Assembly (NCBI GenBank): GCA_022616315.1
Contig: JAKEEX010000251.1
Coordinates: forward strand, 1 to 35,532
From: Myxococcaceae bacterium
GTDB lineage: Bacteria > Myxococcota > Myxococcia > Myxococcales > Myxococcaceae
Reading direction: 5' to 3'
DNA length: 35,532 bases
Below are positions 7,123 through 17,098 of the stretch, one piece after another. Position 1 is the first letter of the stretch. Each line of letters begins with the position of its first letter. The position numbers and the translations under genes were made by a program. The notes under the pieces were generated by a model that was not told where the DNA came from, did not search any database, and saw only the letters and a program-made list of their open reading frames with translations.

Positions 7123-10100
7123 ATGACGCTCAGCGACGTCTCCATCCGTAGGCCGGTGTTCACGGCCATGCTCTCCCTGCTCCTCATCGTCCTCGGCGTG
7201 ATGGGCTTCCAGCGCCTGGGCACGGACCTCTACCCGGACGTCTCCTTCCCGGTCGCGCGCGTCGGCGTCGTCTACAAGGGCGCGGGCCCCGGCGAGATCG
7301 AGACGCAGGTGGTCAAGCCCATCGAGGACGCGGTGGCCGGCATCAGCGGCGTGGAGAAGATCCACTCCTGGAGCCGTGAGAACGTGGCCTTCGTCATCGT
7401 CCAGTTCAAGCTCTCCACGGATCTGGACACGGCCGTCCAGGAGGTGCGCGACAAGGTGGCGGCCATCAGCGGACAGCTGCCGCAGGACGCCGACGCACCC
7501 GTCATCGGACGGGTGGACATCTCCGCGACGCCCGTCCTCACCTACGCGGCCTCGGCCCAGCTTCCGCCCCAGCAGCTGGGCAAGCTCATCGAGGACAAAC
7601 TGAAGCCCGCGCTCGCGCAGCTCGAGGGCGTGGCCGAGGTGCGCGTCGTGGGAGGCACGGACCGGGAGCTCCAGGTGGACGTGGACCTGGACAGAGCGCG
7701 TGCCGTCGGCGTCACACCCATGCAGGTGGCGCAGCTCATCGGGCAGGAGAACCTGGACCTCCCGGCGGGCCGGCTCGAGCTCGGTTCCACCGAGCTGACG
7801 GTGCGCTCCCTCGGGCAGTTCGAGAGCGTGGACGCGCTCCGGGCCCTGCCCGTGGCCCGGAGCCGGACCGGCGCCCAGGTGCGGCTGGACGAGATCGCCA
7901 CCGTGACGGACGGCGTCGCCGAGCGGCGCACCCTCGCGCGGCTCGACGGCAACGAGGCGGTCATCGTCGAGGTGGTGAAGGCGCCCGGGTCCAACACGGT
8001 GCGCGTGGCGGACGCGGTGAAGGAGCGCGTCGCTTCGCTGGGGCCCTCGCTCGGCGCGGGCTTCCAGGCGTCGCTCATCATCGACCAGTCCGTGAACATC
8101 CGGGAAAACGCCCGGGAGGTGTGGATCGCCCTCGTCTTCGGCGGGCTGATGGCGGTGCTCATCATCCTGATGTTCCTGTTGGACCCGCGCGGCACGTTCA
8201 TCTCGTCCCTGGCGCTTCCCACGTCCGTGGTGGGGACCTTCTTCGTGATGTACGTCCTGGGCTACTCGCTCAACCAGATGACGCTGCTGGCCCTCTCGCT
8301 GGCCATCGGTTTGCTCATCGATGACGCGGTGGTCGTGCGGGAGGCCATCACCCACCGGCTGGAGCAGGGGCAGGACCCCAGGACCGCTGCGTCCGAAGGG
8401 ACGAAGGACGTGGCCCTGGCGGTGCTCGCCACCACGCTCTCCCTTGTGGCGGTGTTCATCCCGGTGGCCTTCATGCCGGGCATCGTGGGCCAGTTCTTCA
8501 AGCAGTTCGGCATCACCATCTCGGTGGCCGTCCTCATCTCGCTCTTCATCTCCTTCACGCTGGACCCCATGCTGTCCGCGCGCCTGGCGCGGCAGCGCGT
8601 CCAGGGTGTGGAGCACCGGGAGCACGCCGTGGCGCGGGCGCTGCGCGGCTTCTTCGAGGCCACCGAGCGCCTCTACGAGCGGATGCTCCGGTGGGTGCTG
8701 GCGCACAAGTGGGCCACGGTGGGGCTGACGCTCCTGATGCTCGTCCTGTCCGCAGTGGGGGCGCGCGGCCTTGGAAACGAGTTCCTCGCGGCGGAGGACC
8801 GCTCGCAGTTCCTCGTGGACCTGCAGCTGCCGGACTCCGCCAGCCTGGAGGAGACCGGCCGGCGCATGGCCGAGGCGGAGACGCTGCTCCGGCGCATCCC
8901 CGAGGTCACCAGCGTCTACAGCATCGTCGGGAACAACGGCGAGATGAACAAGGGCCGCATGCGCGTGCTCACGCTGGACAAGCACGCGCGCTCCCGTGGC
9001 ATCTCGGAGCTCAAGGAGGAGGCACGCGGGCTGCTCACGCCGGCGCTCGTCTCCACCCAGGTCAACCTGTCCGATCCACCGGTCATCGAGGGCCTCGGTG
9101 ACTTCTACCCCATCATGGTGCGCATCACCGGACCGGACCTCGCCGAGGTCCGGCGCCACGCGGACCGCATCGCCGGGTTCCTCGACGCCATCCCCGGCAC
9201 GGCCGACGTGCGCGTGGACGCGAGCCCCGGCAAGCCCGAGCTCGCGGTGAAGATTGACCGGGCGCGCGCCGCAGACAGTGGCCTGAGCGCCGCGGCACTG
9301 GCGCTCCAGCTCCGTCTGGCGATCAGCGGTGACGTCGCGGCCAAGCTGCGCGAGGGCACGGACGAGACGGACATCCGCGTGCGCCTGAGCGAGCGGGACA
9401 GGAGCACGCCCGAGCGCATCCGGCAGCTCGAGGTCTTCACCCCCACCGGCCTGAGGCCCGTGGGTGACGTCGCGGACGTGATGCTCCAGGACGGCCCGTC
9501 CGTCGTGGAGCACGAGAACCGCGAGCGGCAGATCGCCGTCTACGCGCAGCTCAAGGGGGCTCCTCTCGGGCAGGTGGCCGAGGCGCTCAAGAAGGCGGTG
9601 GCGGAGAATCCGCTCCCCGCGGGCTACTCGGTCATCTACGACGGCCAGATGAAGAACCTGAAGGAGCAGGGCGAGGCGTTCTCCACGGCGTTCCTGCTGG
9701 CCTTCGTCTTCATCTTCATGGTGCTCGCATCGCAGTTCGAGTCGTTCAAGCACCCGTTCACCATCATGGTGTCCCTGCCGCTCGCGCTGGTGGGCGCACT
9801 CTTGAGCCTCGTCATGACGGGCCACAACCTCAGCATGGGCGCGATGATCGGCATCATCCTGCTCATGGGCCTGGTGACGAAGAACGCCATCCTCCTGGTG
9901 GATGGGGCCCTGCAGCACCTCCGAGAAGGTGCGACCGTGGACCGGGCGCTGATGAAGGCCGGTCCGCGCCGCCTGCGGCCCATCCTCATGACGAGCGCCG
10001 CGATGGCCATCGGCATGGTGCCCACGGCAGTGGGCACGGGCGTCGGGGCGGAGTTCCGCGCGCCCATGGCCATCACGGTCATCGGCGGCGTCATCACGTC

Positions 10101-10242
10101 CACGTTCCTCACGCTCCTGGTGGTCCCCGTGGTGTTCGCGGGATTCGAGAGCCTGCGGCTTCCTTCCTTCCTCCGTCGCAGGGCGGCCGCCGCGGCGCCT
10201 GCGGCGCAGCCGCCCCAGGTCGGGACCGGGAAGGCTGCCTGA
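7123..10242 (+). CDS. HAE1-type RND multidrug efflux transporter (AcrB-like)
   Basis: 1039 residues, the standard length for AcrB-type pumps, with the usual two-fold layout: TM1 at residues 10-30, a large periplasmic loop, TM2-TM7, a second loop and TM8-TM12. The proton-relay residues are in place: two aspartates in TM4 (D400, D401 within [14 protein letters not shown]) and the TM10 lysine (K920 within [10 protein letters not shown]). This marks a proton-driven exporter of hydrophobic drugs rather than a heavy-metal (HME) pump. Charged FtsX-like or SecDF motifs are absent. The C-terminal tail is Ala/Pro-rich. With the adaptor upstream and channel downstream it forms a complete tripartite system; substrates cannot be predicted. 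Confidence 0.97.
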   Translation: MTLSDVSIRRPVFTAMLSLLLIVLGVMGFQRLGTDLYPDVSFPVARVGVVYKGAGPGEIETQVVKPIEDAVAGISGVEKIHSWSRENVAFVIVQFKLSTDLDTAVQEVRDKVAAISGQLPQDADAPVIGRVDISATPVLTYAASAQLPPQQLGKLIEDKLKPALAQLEGVAEVRVVGGTDRELQVDVDLDRARAVGVTPMQVAQLIGQENLDLPAGRLELGSTELTVRSLGQFESVDALRALPVARSRTGAQVRLDEIATVTDGVAERRTLARLDGNEAVIVEVVKAPGSNTVRVADAVKERVASLGPSLGAGFQASLIIDQSVNIRENAREVWIALVFGGLMAVLIILMFLLDPRGTFISSLALPTSVVGTFFVMYVLGYSLNQMTLLALSLAIGLLIDDAVVVREAITHRLEQGQDPRTAASEGTKDVALAVLATTLSLVAVFIPVAFMPGIVGQFFKQFGITISVAVLISLFISFTLDPMLSARLARQRVQGVEHREHAVARALRGFFEATERLYERMLRWVLAHKWATVGLTLLMLVLSAVGARGLGNEFLAAEDRSQFLVDLQLPDSASLEETGRRMAEAETLLRRIPEVTSVYSIVGNNGEMNKGRMRVLTLDKHARSRGISELKEEARGLLTPALVSTQVNLSDPPVIEGLGDFYPIMVRITGPDLAEVRRHADRIAGFLDAIPGTADVRVDASPGKPELAVKIDRARAADSGLSAAALALQLRLAISGDVAAKLREGTDETDIRVRLSERDRSTPERIRQLEVFTPTGLRPVGDVADVMLQDGPSVVEHENRERQIAVYAQLKGAPLGQVAEALKKAVAENPLPAGYSVIYDGQMKNLKEQGEAFSTAFLLAFVFIFMVLASQFESFKHPFTIMVSLPLALVGALLSLVMTGHNLSMGAMIGIILLMGLVTKNAILLVDGALQHLREGATVDRALMKAGPRRLRPILMTSAAMAIGMVPTAVGTGVGAEFRAPMAITVIGGVITSTFLTLLVVPVVFAGFESLRLPSFLRRRAAAAAPAAQPPQVGTGKAA

Positions 10243-10295
10243 ACCCATCACCGTGGGGCCCTGCGACTGGAGGGGCCCGCAGACGAGCACTCGCC

Positions 10296-11759
10296 ATGCA
10301 ACTCGCGCGCAACAAGATGCTCCGGCTCACGGTCGTTCCCCTCTGCCTGCAGGCCTTCGGGCTTGGTGGTGGCCTCCTGGCATTGCCCCGCTCCGCCAGC
10401 GCGGACCCACCGGCCCCCGCGCCGCTGCCCCGGGTGTCCACGGACGCGGCCGGTTCCACGGCACAGGGACCGCGTCGCACGCTGAGCCTGAAGGACGCCC
10501 TCGGCCTCGCGGCCTCGCAGGGCCCGGACGTGACCGCCGCGCGAGCGCAGGCCGCCATCGCCGCGGGCAACGTCCAGCGGGCGTGGGCAGCGTGGAAGCC
10601 CGAGCTCACGCTCACCGGCCAGTACGTCTACACGAACGCTCCCCAGCAGCTGGACGTGCGGAACTTCCTCCTCGGGGTGGGCCCGCTCTACGGCATCCAA
10701 CCAACGGCCGAGGGGATGTCCCAGCTCCCCGCGCCGGCCATCATCGTCGCCGAGCGCTCGCAGTACGGCGCGGTTCAGGTGAGCCAGCCCCTGCTCTCAC
10801 CGCAGGGTCTCTTCCTCATCGCGCCGGCGAACGCGGGCATGGAGGCGGCGAGCTTCGGTGCGCTGGAAGCACGCGAGCAGGTGCTCCTCAACGTGGCGCG
10901 GACGTACCTCGGCCTCCAGGGCGTGGGACAGCTCCTGGACGCTGCACGCGAGGCCGAGAAGGTCGCGCTGAGCCGTGAGCGCGATGCGCGGAACCAGCTG
11001 CAGGTGGGCACCGGTGTCGAGGTTGCGCTGCTGCGCGCACAGGCGGACACCGCGCAGGCACGCGCGCAGCTCGCCCAGCTGGAAGGGCAGCGGATGCAGC
11101 TGCTCGCGCTCCTCGAGGCCCTCGTGGGCGAGGCCGTGGAGCCCTCCCCTACCCTCGCCACGGAGGCGCTCTTCGGCGACGCGGCGCCCGAGGAGGCCGC
11201 GCCATGGGAGCAGACGTTCGTCGTGAAGAGCGCACTCAAGCAGGTGGAGGTGGCGGACGGCTTCAAGCGCTTCGACCAGTTCTCCTGGCTCCCCACGGTC
11301 GCTGCGGTCGCGAAGGGCAACTACAACAGCAACTCGGGCTTCTCCGGCAAGAACACGACGGCGGACATCGCGCTCGCGGTGACCCTGCCGCTCTACGACC
11401 GCGGCCAGAGGTACGCGTCGCAGCAGGAGAACGCGGCGCGGTTCGCCCAGGCCCAGGCGAGCCTGAAGGCCACGCGCGCGCGCGCTCGCGCTGCCTGGAT
11501 CGCCGCGAGGGCCAACGTCGAGGCCGCACGCGCAGCGCTCGCCCAGGCCGAGGCCCAGGCGGAGCTCGCGGCGCGCGCTCAGCGGGTGGTGGAGGCCTCC
11601 GCGCGCGCCGGGGTGTCCAGCAGCCTCGAGCTCCAGGACGCGGACAGCCGCCGCTTCCAGGCCGCGAGCGCTGCCGCCCAGGTCCGGTCCAGCCTCGAGG
11701 TCCGTCGGGCCGAGCTCGCCGCCGCGGAGGGACGCCTGTCCCACCTCGTCGAGCCCTGA
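10296..11759 (+). CDS. TolC-like outer-membrane efflux protein
   Basis: 487 residues. The N-terminus has a basic stretch, a hydrophobic core (VVPLCLQAFGLGGGLLALP) and a cleavage-like ASA site near residue 37, so it is exported by Sec. Then follows the internally duplicated outer-membrane-factor fold: helices starting LSLKDALGLAASQGPDVTAA, a central beta-strand segment, and a second repeat rich in Ala/Gln/Glu (QASLKATRARARAAWIAARA and on), predicted to form the periplasmic alpha-barrel tunnel. No lipobox is seen. It is the last gene of the tetR-adaptor-RND-channel set, 53 bp after the RND stop. A second in-frame ATG lies at 10317, but ATG 10296 gives the more basic signal n-region. Confidence 0.94.
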   Translation: MQLARNKMLRLTVVPLCLQAFGLGGGLLALPRSASADPPAPAPLPRVSTDAAGSTAQGPRRTLSLKDALGLAASQGPDVTAARAQAAIAAGNVQRAWAAWKPELTLTGQYVYTNAPQQLDVRNFLLGVGPLYGIQPTAEGMSQLPAPAIIVAERSQYGAVQVSQPLLSPQGLFLIAPANAGMEAASFGALEAREQVLLNVARTYLGLQGVGQLLDAAREAEKVALSRERDARNQLQVGTGVEVALLRAQADTAQARAQLAQLEGQRMQLLALLEALVGEAVEPSPTLATEALFGDAAPEEAAPWEQTFVVKSALKQVEVADGFKRFDQFSWLPTVAAVAKGNYNSNSGFSGKNTTADIALAVTLPLYDRGQRYASQQENAARFAQAQASLKATRARARAAWIAARANVEAARAALAQAEAQAELAARAQRVVEASARAGVSSSLELQDADSRRFQAASAAAQVRSSLEVRRAELAAAEGRLSHLVEP

Positions 11760-11780
11760 GTGGGGGCGGGCGCGGGCCTG

Positions 11781-11798
11781 GGAGAGACCTTCCTCTCC
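11781..11798. terminator. Hairpin between convergent efflux and htrA genes
   Basis: Perfect 6-bp inverted repeat GGAGAG / CTCTCC with a 6-nt loop in the 45 bp separating the outer-membrane-factor stop (11759) from the htrA stop (11805). Its position suggests a bidirectional terminator. No long T-run follows. Confidence 0.4.
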
Positions 11799-11804
11799 TC
11801 GCGG

Positions 11805-13343
11805 CTACGGAATGCGAAGCGCGCGGAGCAGCGTGGTGTCCTGCACCCTCACCCGAAGCAGCAGGGTGCTGCCGGACTCCGCCCTGGTGAGGATGGCTCC
11901 GAGCTCGCGCGCCGAGGAGACGCGCTTGTCCCCCACGCCGATGACGACCATGCCGGGCTGGAGGCCCGCGTGCTCCGCGGCGGAGCCAGGCGCCACGTCG
12001 GCGATGAGCGCGCCCCTGGCCTCGGCGACCTGCTGCCGCTCGCCCCACGCGGAGCGCGGATCGAAGCCACGGCGCGCGCCCGCGTCCTGAAGCGTCAGCC
12101 CGAGCGACGCGGCGAGGCTTGGAGACTCCTCCATCTCGGTCGGAGCCTGGAGTCCGACGCCCTCGAAGTCCGGCCGCTCGCCGAGCTCCACCTTCACCTC
12201 GCGCTCCTTGCCATCGCGCACGACGGTGAGCGCCACCTTCGTCCCGGGCTGCATGAGGCCGATGCGCTGCGTGAGGTCCTTCGCCGACCCGACCGGGGTC
12301 CCATCCACCGCGACGACCACGTCTTCACTCTTCAGGCCCGAGGAGGCCGCGGGCGCGTCCTCCGCAACGTCCGCAACGAGCGCACCCTCCGAGCGGGACA
12401 GGCCAAGCGCCTTGGCCATGTCCGGGCCGACATCCTGCGCGGACACGCCCAGCCAGCCCCGACGAACCGTGCCCTTCTCGAGCTGGGGCAGCAGCGCCTT
12501 CGCCATGGTGGAGGGAACGGCGAAGCCGATGCCCGTCCCCCCTCCGATGATGGCGGTGTTGATGCCAATCACCTCTCCGGCGAGGTTGAAGAGCGGCCCG
12601 CCGGAGTTGCCGGGGTTGATGGCGGCGTCCGTCTGGAGGAAGTCATCGTAGGGGCCGGAGTGGATGTCCCGGGCCCGGGCCGAGATGATGCCGGCGCTCA
12701 CGCTCGAGGCGAGCCCGAACGGGTTGCCGATGGCGAGCACCCAGTCCCCCACCTTCATGCCGTCCGAGTCGCCGAGCCGCACCGTGGGCAGCTCGTCCTT
12801 CACGTCCTGCAGGCGGAGCAAGGCAAGGTCGGTGAGAGGGTCCCGCCCCAGGATGCGCGCATCGAAGGAGCGCCCGTCGCCGAGCCGGACGCGGATGGCC
12901 ACGGCTCCCTCGACGACGTGGTTGTTCGTCAGCACCAGGCCCTTGGGGTCGATGATGAAGCCCGAGCCCGCGCCCTGCTGCACGGGGCCCTGGCGCGGCG
13001 TGCCGCGGGGGTTGAAGAAGCGCTCGAACGGGTCCATGCCGGAGCCGTCCTGCGCCACGGCGTTCCGCGCCCGCGACTTGACGTCCACGTTCACCACCGC
13101 AGCCTTCACCGATTCCACGAGCGGTGCGAAGGACTGGGGCGCTCCCGAGGGCGCGCTCGCGAGGGGCGGCGGGGGCGCCTTCACGTCTCGCGTGGAGACC
13201 TCGGCCGGTGGAGGTGCCTCCGCCACCTTCGCGGGTGCCTGCGAGCACGCGGTGCCGAGTGCGAGGGCGCACGCGATGCCCGCGCGCGAGAGCCGGCGAC
13301 CAATGGCGGAGGCCGGCAGCTTCTGAGTCGTGGTGTCGTCCAT
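11805..13343 (-). CDS. htrA: HtrA/Deg-family serine protease, lipoprotein, two PDZ domains
   Basis: Periplasmic quality-control protease. I start it at ATG 13343 (MDDTTTQKLP, 512 residues), because the upstream ATG at 13412 adds only a low-complexity Arg-rich extension. The signal CALALGTAC gives lipidated Cys33, then a Pro/Ala-rich linker (about 38-70). The trypsin-like domain carries the full triad: H142 (TNNHVVEG), D172 (LTDLALL) and S247 (GNSGGP). Two PDZ domains follow at about 300-385 and 415-500. Full-length Do/DegP proteins also have two PDZ domains, but classical DegP is soluble, so lipid anchoring is a variation. It probably degrades or chaperones misfolded envelope proteins. It is convergent with the efflux operon. 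Confidence 0.95.
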   Translation of the reverse strand: MDDTTTQKLPASAIGRRLSRAGIACALALGTACSQAPAKVAEAPPPAEVSTRDVKAPPPPLASAPSGAPQSFAPLVESVKAAVVNVDVKSRARNAVAQDGSGMDPFERFFNPRGTPRQGPVQQGAGSGFIIDPKGLVLTNNHVVEGAVAIRVRLGDGRSFDARILGRDPLTDLALLRLQDVKDELPTVRLGDSDGMKVGDWVLAIGNPFGLASSVSAGIISARARDIHSGPYDDFLQTDAAINPGNSGGPLFNLAGEVIGINTAIIGGGTGIGFAVPSTMAKALLPQLEKGTVRRGWLGVSAQDVGPDMAKALGLSRSEGALVADVAEDAPAASSGLKSEDVVVAVDGTPVGSAKDLTQRIGLMQPGTKVALTVVRDGKEREVKVELGERPDFEGVGLQAPTEMEESPSLAASLGLTLQDAGARRGFDPRSAWGERQQVAEARGALIADVAPGSAAEHAGLQPGMVVIGVGDKRVSSARELGAILTRAESGSTLLLRVRVQDTTLLRALRIP

Positions 13344-13437
13344 GGTCAGTCGAGCCCTTCTTCCGTGCCGGGCGGGGCGGAGGGGGCAATGGACGAATGG
13401 CCCGCCGCGCACGGCGTCCGGTCAAGACGTCCAGGGT

Positions 13438-13463
13438 GGCGAAGGTATTTCACACCTTTCGCC
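13438..13463. terminator. Hairpin downstream of the AI-2E permease gene
   Basis: Inverted repeat GGCGAAGGT (13438-13446) / ACCTTTCGCC (13454-13463), 9 bp with one bulged base and a 7-nt loop, 27 bp after the permease stop codon and about 95 bp upstream of the htrA start. It could be the permease terminator or an htrA control site; no T-tract is present. Confidence 0.4.
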
Positions 13464-13489
13464 TGGCCCCCCGTCCCCCGGGGAGGCGC

Positions 13490-14605
13490 TCAGCCGGGCC
13501 CGGGAGCGTCGAGCGCCGGGCGCCCGACGAGGTCCGGAGGTCCCGGCCCTCCGAAGTCACGCCGGTAGATGCGAAGCAGCGCGACGAAGAGTGCGACCGC
13601 GAGCGGGCCTACGAGCAGCCCGATGGCCCCGAAGGCCGCGAGACCGCCGAGGAGGGCGAAGAAGACCACGGCCCCGTGCATCTGGACGCCGCCCCGGATG
13701 AGGAGCGGCTTCACGACGTTGTCCACCAGCCCCACGACCAGGATGCCCCAGGCCGCGAGGAACGCCGCAGCGATCGGGTGTCCGGTCAAGAGCAGGAACA
13801 GCGCGGCCACGAGGCAGACGGCCGCGGCACCGATCGCGGGGATCATTGCCACGAAGAACGTGACCGCTGCGAAGAAGAAGGGCGCGGGAACCCGCGCGAT
13901 TACGTACCCGATGAGCGCCACCACTGCCTGGAGGAACGCAGTCAGCACCGTGGAGCGGAGCACCGCCGTGGTGACGCGCCTGAACTCCGCCATCAGCTCG
14001 TGCGTGTGCCCCTTGCCCAGCGGCGACGCCTCGTCGATCCACTGGACGACGTGGTAACGCTGGACGAGGAAGAAGAAGAGCGCGATGAGCATCATCGCGC
14101 CCTGGAAGAGGAGCGAGCCGGTCGCCGCCACCGCCGAGCCGACCGCCGCCGCCGCGGAGCCGCCCTGTGCCGTCACCTGCTCCTGGACGGTCTCCGTGAG
14201 GCTCCCGTCCTTCGCTGCGGGCACGTGCTCGAGCAGCTCGCGCACGGGGCGCTCGAACACGTCCGGAAGGTGGGCGATGAGGCCCTCCACGCCCTGGCTC
14301 CTGAGCGTGTTCGTCACGAACCCGTACGCCTCCGCCGCCTCCCTGACGACGAAGGCGGAGAGGCTGACGAGCGGCGCGAGGACCACGAGCAACACGCCGA
14401 GCACGAGGAGCCCCGCCGCGAGCCGCGACCGTCCCCAGAGGCGACTCGTGAGCTTCCGGTGGAGGGGCGCCAGCGCCATGGCCAGGACGCCAGCGAGGAA
14501 GAGCGCCATCGCCAGGGGCCGGAACACGAGCGCCACCACGACGAGGCTCGCGAGAAGGAGGATGAAGAGTGCCCGCTGGGCGGACCTTGGCGATGGAGCG
14601 TCCAC
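13490..14605 (-). CDS. AI-2E family transporter (PerM/TqsA-like permease)
   Basis: About 371 residues from GTG 14605 (VDAPSPRSAQRALF). It has the AI-2E/UPF0118 layout: two closely spaced N-terminal membrane segments (LFILLLASLVVVALVF and following), a third TM, an extended soluble amphipathic region (about 110-165), and a C-terminal block of TM segments with PAPFFFAAVTFFVAMIPAIG, the conserved proline/glycine signature. E. coli TqsA exports autoinducer-2, but other members are ion or Na+/H+ antiporters, so the substrate is open. The frame is open to an ATG at 14710, which falls inside the tRNA terminator hairpin and is rejected. GTG 14626 is another possible start. Confidence 0.9.
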   Translation of the reverse strand: MDAPSPRSAQRALFILLLASLVVVALVFRPLAMALFLAGVLAMALAPLHRKLTSRLWGRSRLAAGLLVLGVLLVVLAPLVSLSAFVVREAAEAYGFVTNTLRSQGVEGLIAHLPDVFERPVRELLEHVPAAKDGSLTETVQEQVTAQGGSAAAAVGSAVAATGSLLFQGAMMLIALFFFLVQRYHVVQWIDEASPLGKGHTHELMAEFRRVTTAVLRSTVLTAFLQAVVALIGYVIARVPAPFFFAAVTFFVAMIPAIGAAAVCLVAALFLLLTGHPIAAAFLAAWGILVVGLVDNVVKPLLIRGGVQMHGAVVFFALLGGLAAFGAIGLLVGPLAVALFVALLRIYRRDFGGPGPPDLVGRPALDAPGPG

Positions 14606-14692
14606 GTCAGTGAACGCTGCTCCCACCCTCAGCAAGTGGCACGAAGGCACGCACTGCTCGCACGGACTGCGACCGGCCAGGCGTGAAACACA

Positions 14693-14728
14693 GAAGCCCC
14701 GGCCACGCACGGGCGTGACCGGGGCTTC
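14693..14728 (-). terminator. Rho-independent-type terminator of tRNA-fMet
   Basis: Perfect 10-bp inverted repeat GAAGCCCCGG (14693-14702) / CCGGGGCTTC (14719-14728) begins 4 nt after the mature tRNA 3' end. On the reverse strand it is followed by TGTGTTTC, a short T-rich tail. Confidence 0.78.
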
Positions 14729-14730
14729 GA

Positions 14731-14805
<75 letters not shown>

Positions 14806-14828
14806 ACACGGCTGCGACAACGAGGAGA

Positions 14829-14857
14829 CTTGTACAAGCGCCCCCCTGACCCGTCAA
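14829..14857 (-). promoter_or_regulatory. Sigma-70-type promoter for tRNA-fMet
   Basis: On the reverse strand TTGACG (14857-14852) and TACAAG (14834-14829) are separated by exactly 17 bp, with the -10 box 23 bp before the tRNA 5' end. Five of six and four of six consensus bases match, strong for such GC-rich DNA. Confidence 0.75.
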
Positions 14858-14915
14858 CTCCTTTTCCTGCGCGCCGCTCGCGGGACCTTTGCCGCCCGCG
14901 AGCGTGCGCGGGTGC

Positions 14916-16874
14916 TCACTTCTGGTGCTTCTTCAGCAGGTCCGCGAAGGTGCCGAACCCCTTGCCACCGGCCTTCGGCTGGCTCTGGAGATACGCCTCC
15001 ATGTCCGCGCGCTCCGCCGCCCGCTGTGCGCCCGTGATGGAGAGCTTGATCTTCCCGCTCGCGTCCACGTCGATGACCTGTGCGCGCAGCTCCTGGCCGA
15101 GCTGGAACACGCGCTTGTAGTCCGTGCCGCGCTCGGTGCCCGTCTCCGCGCCGGGGACGAGCCCCTTGCCACCGGGGAACGCGAGGAAGATGCCGTAGGA
15201 CTCGATGCGGTCGACCTTGCCGGTGACCACGTCGCCCACCTTGGCTCGCGGCGCGGCGGCCTCGGCGGCCACGGGCTTCGCAGCGGCCGGAACGTAGGGC
15301 TGCTGCGCCTCATCCTCGGTGATCTTCCGCAGGCCGATGCGCTTCTCCGCCGGGTCCACCTTCTCCACCGCGACCCACACCTCGTCACCCACCTGCACGA
15401 CGTCTCGCGGGTGCGCGATGCGGCGCTCGGAGAGCGCGGAGATGTGGATGAGGCCGTCCACTCCTGGACGCAGCTCCACGAAGGCGCCGAAGGGCTGCAG
15501 GCGCACGACCTTGCCCTTGAGGCGGTCACCCTCCTTGAGCTCGGCAGTGGCCGCCTTCCACGGGTCCTCCTGGAGGGCGCGCAGCGACAGCGTGATGCGC
15601 TCCTTGTGCTTGGCCTTGTCCGGCGAGGAGGGCTGGGCCGGCTCGAGACGGAGGACCTCCACGTCGACCTCGTCCCCGACCTTCACGACCTCGCCCGGGT
15701 GGCCGACGCGCAGGTGGCTCAGCTCCGCCACCGGGATGAGTCCCTCCAGGCCGCCCAGGTCCACGAACGCACCGAAGTCGCGCACGTTGACGACCTTGCC
15801 GCGGATCACCTTGCCGACCTCGAGCGTCGCGCGCACGCGCTCGGCCTGGGCGCGCAGCTCCTCCTCCAGGAGCGCGCGGCGGCTGAGCACCACGTTGCGG
15901 TCCCGGACCTCCGTCACGCGGAACTTGAGCTTCTCGCCGACGAACTGGTCCGGCTTCTCCACGAAGCGGACGTCGATCTGGCTCACGGGGCAGAAGGCGC
16001 GCACGTCCCCGACCGCCACCTCGAGCCCGCCCTTGTTGACGGAGAGCACCAGCCCCTCCACGGGAATGCCGGTGCCCGCGGCCTCGGCCAGGAGCGCGAA
16101 GGACGCGTTGCCCCGCGTCAGCGCGCGGCTGAGGACGATGCCCCTCGCACCCACGTCCACGACGTGCGCCTCGAGCGTGTCGCCCACGCCGTACCGGAGG
16201 ATTCCCTCGTCGTCCTTGAGCTCGCGCAGGTCGATCTGGGCCTCGGCCTTGACCGTGCCCAGGTTGACGAACGCGGTGTCCGCGCCGAGCTGGAAGATGG
16301 TGCCGGTGACCTTCGCACCCACACGGGGACCGCGGCGCTGCGGCATGCCGCCCTGCTTCGAGGCCGAGGCCTCGAACATCTGCTCGAAGCTCTCCGACTC
16401 GGGGACCTCCTCGTAGAGCGCGCCGCTCGGCGCGGGCGTCACCTGCGGACGGCGGGGTGCTCGCTCGCGCGGAGCGGCCTCGGACGGGGCCGGGCCGGAG
16501 GTCGGCTCACTCGCGGCAGGTGCAGCGGCCTCCGCCGGCTGCTCGCCCTGGGCTCCCAGGGTCTCCACGGCACCCGACGCACGGCGGATCACCACCATGG
16601 GTCCCTGTGGCTTGCGCGGCTCCTGACGCCGACCGCCGCGCTCCTGCTCACCGCGTGGCGGCCGCTGCTCTGCGCCGCCCGCAGAACGGGGCTCCGGACG
16701 CCCCTCCCCGCGCTCGCGCTCCGGCTTGCGCCCGCGGTCACCGCCGCGGCCGCCGCCGCGCTCGTCGCTGCGCCCACCCGACGGGATGCCCAGCATGACG
16801 TCGCCAAAGGTCGCCCGAGGCTTCTTCGGGCCGAAACCGCCGCTACCGCCGGAACCACCTTGCTCGTTGCTCAC
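14916..16874 (-). CDS. S1-domain RNA-binding protein with Arg/Gly-rich N-terminus
   Basis: 652 residues from GTG 16874 (AAGG 9 nt upstream). Residues 1-180 are low complexity and disordered, with RGGGRGG-type runs at 36-48 and further Arg/Pro/Glu-rich stretches. Five S1 OB-fold repeats follow at about 183-250, 270-333, 352-432, 447-518 and 546-614; repeats 3 and 4 show the classic GAFVDL/GAFVEL and GLIPVAELSH/GLIHISALSE strands. Canonical ribosomal S1 has six repeats and no such N-terminus, so this is better called an S1-like protein, perhaps acting on translation or RNA turnover. The frame runs on far upstream through murJ in GC-rich DNA; that longer reading is not real. It lies after murJ on the same strand. 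Confidence 0.92.
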   Translation of the reverse strand: MSNEQGGSGGSGGFGPKKPRATFGDVMLGIPSGGRSDERGGGRGGDRGRKPERERGEGRPEPRSAGGAEQRPPRGEQERGGRRQEPRKPQGPMVVIRRASGAVETLGAQGEQPAEAAAPAASEPTSGPAPSEAAPRERAPRRPQVTPAPSGALYEEVPESESFEQMFEASASKQGGMPQRRGPRVGAKVTGTIFQLGADTAFVNLGTVKAEAQIDLRELKDDEGILRYGVGDTLEAHVVDVGARGIVLSRALTRGNASFALLAEAAGTGIPVEGLVLSVNKGGLEVAVGDVRAFCPVSQIDVRFVEKPDQFVGEKLKFRVTEVRDRNVVLSRRALLEEELRAQAERVRATLEVGKVIRGKVVNVRDFGAFVDLGGLEGLIPVAELSHLRVGHPGEVVKVGDEVDVEVLRLEPAQPSSPDKAKHKERITLSLRALQEDPWKAATAELKEGDRLKGKVVRLQPFGAFVELRPGVDGLIHISALSERRIAHPRDVVQVGDEVWVAVEKVDPAEKRIGLRKITEDEAQQPYVPAAAKPVAAEAAAPRAKVGDVVTGKVDRIESYGIFLAFPGGKGLVPGAETGTERGTDYKRVFQLGQELRAQVIDVDASGKIKLSITGAQRAAERADMEAYLQSQPKAGGKGFGTFADLLKKHQK

Positions 16875-17098
16875 CGCAGACAACCTTCCTGTCCGAATCA
16901 TGGCCCACGCCGCGCACTCCAGCCGGCGAAGGGCGGCGCAGATTAGGCACACGTCCCCTCCGCGCGGAAGGGAGTAGGTGCCGGGCGACACCCGTCCCCG
17001 ACGGCGGACGTGCCTCCCCTTCACTCCTGGCGACCTTTGGGGTGCGCAACTCCATCGACCTCTCGGACCGGCGGGGAGCCGAGCAGGCACCCGGTCGC
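16875..17098. other. Intergenic stretch between murJ and the S1-like gene
   Basis: 224 bp holding the S1-like leader with an AAGG ribosome-binding site near 16885. I find no open frame with coding character, no RNA gene and no convincing terminator; a promoter for the S1-like gene is probably here but I cannot place it. Confidence 0.5.

Noticed and set aside
5938-10290. A 1450-codon reverse-strand open frame opposite the efflux genes
   Set aside because: Arg/His/Glu/Asp/Gly-rich nonsense composition, typical of the antisense of high-GC coding DNA; the forward adaptor and RND genes are unmistakable.
14606-14710. Start of the AI-2E permease at ATG 14710
   Set aside because: It would put the first codons inside the tRNA-fMet terminator and add a cysteine-rich extension unlike the family.
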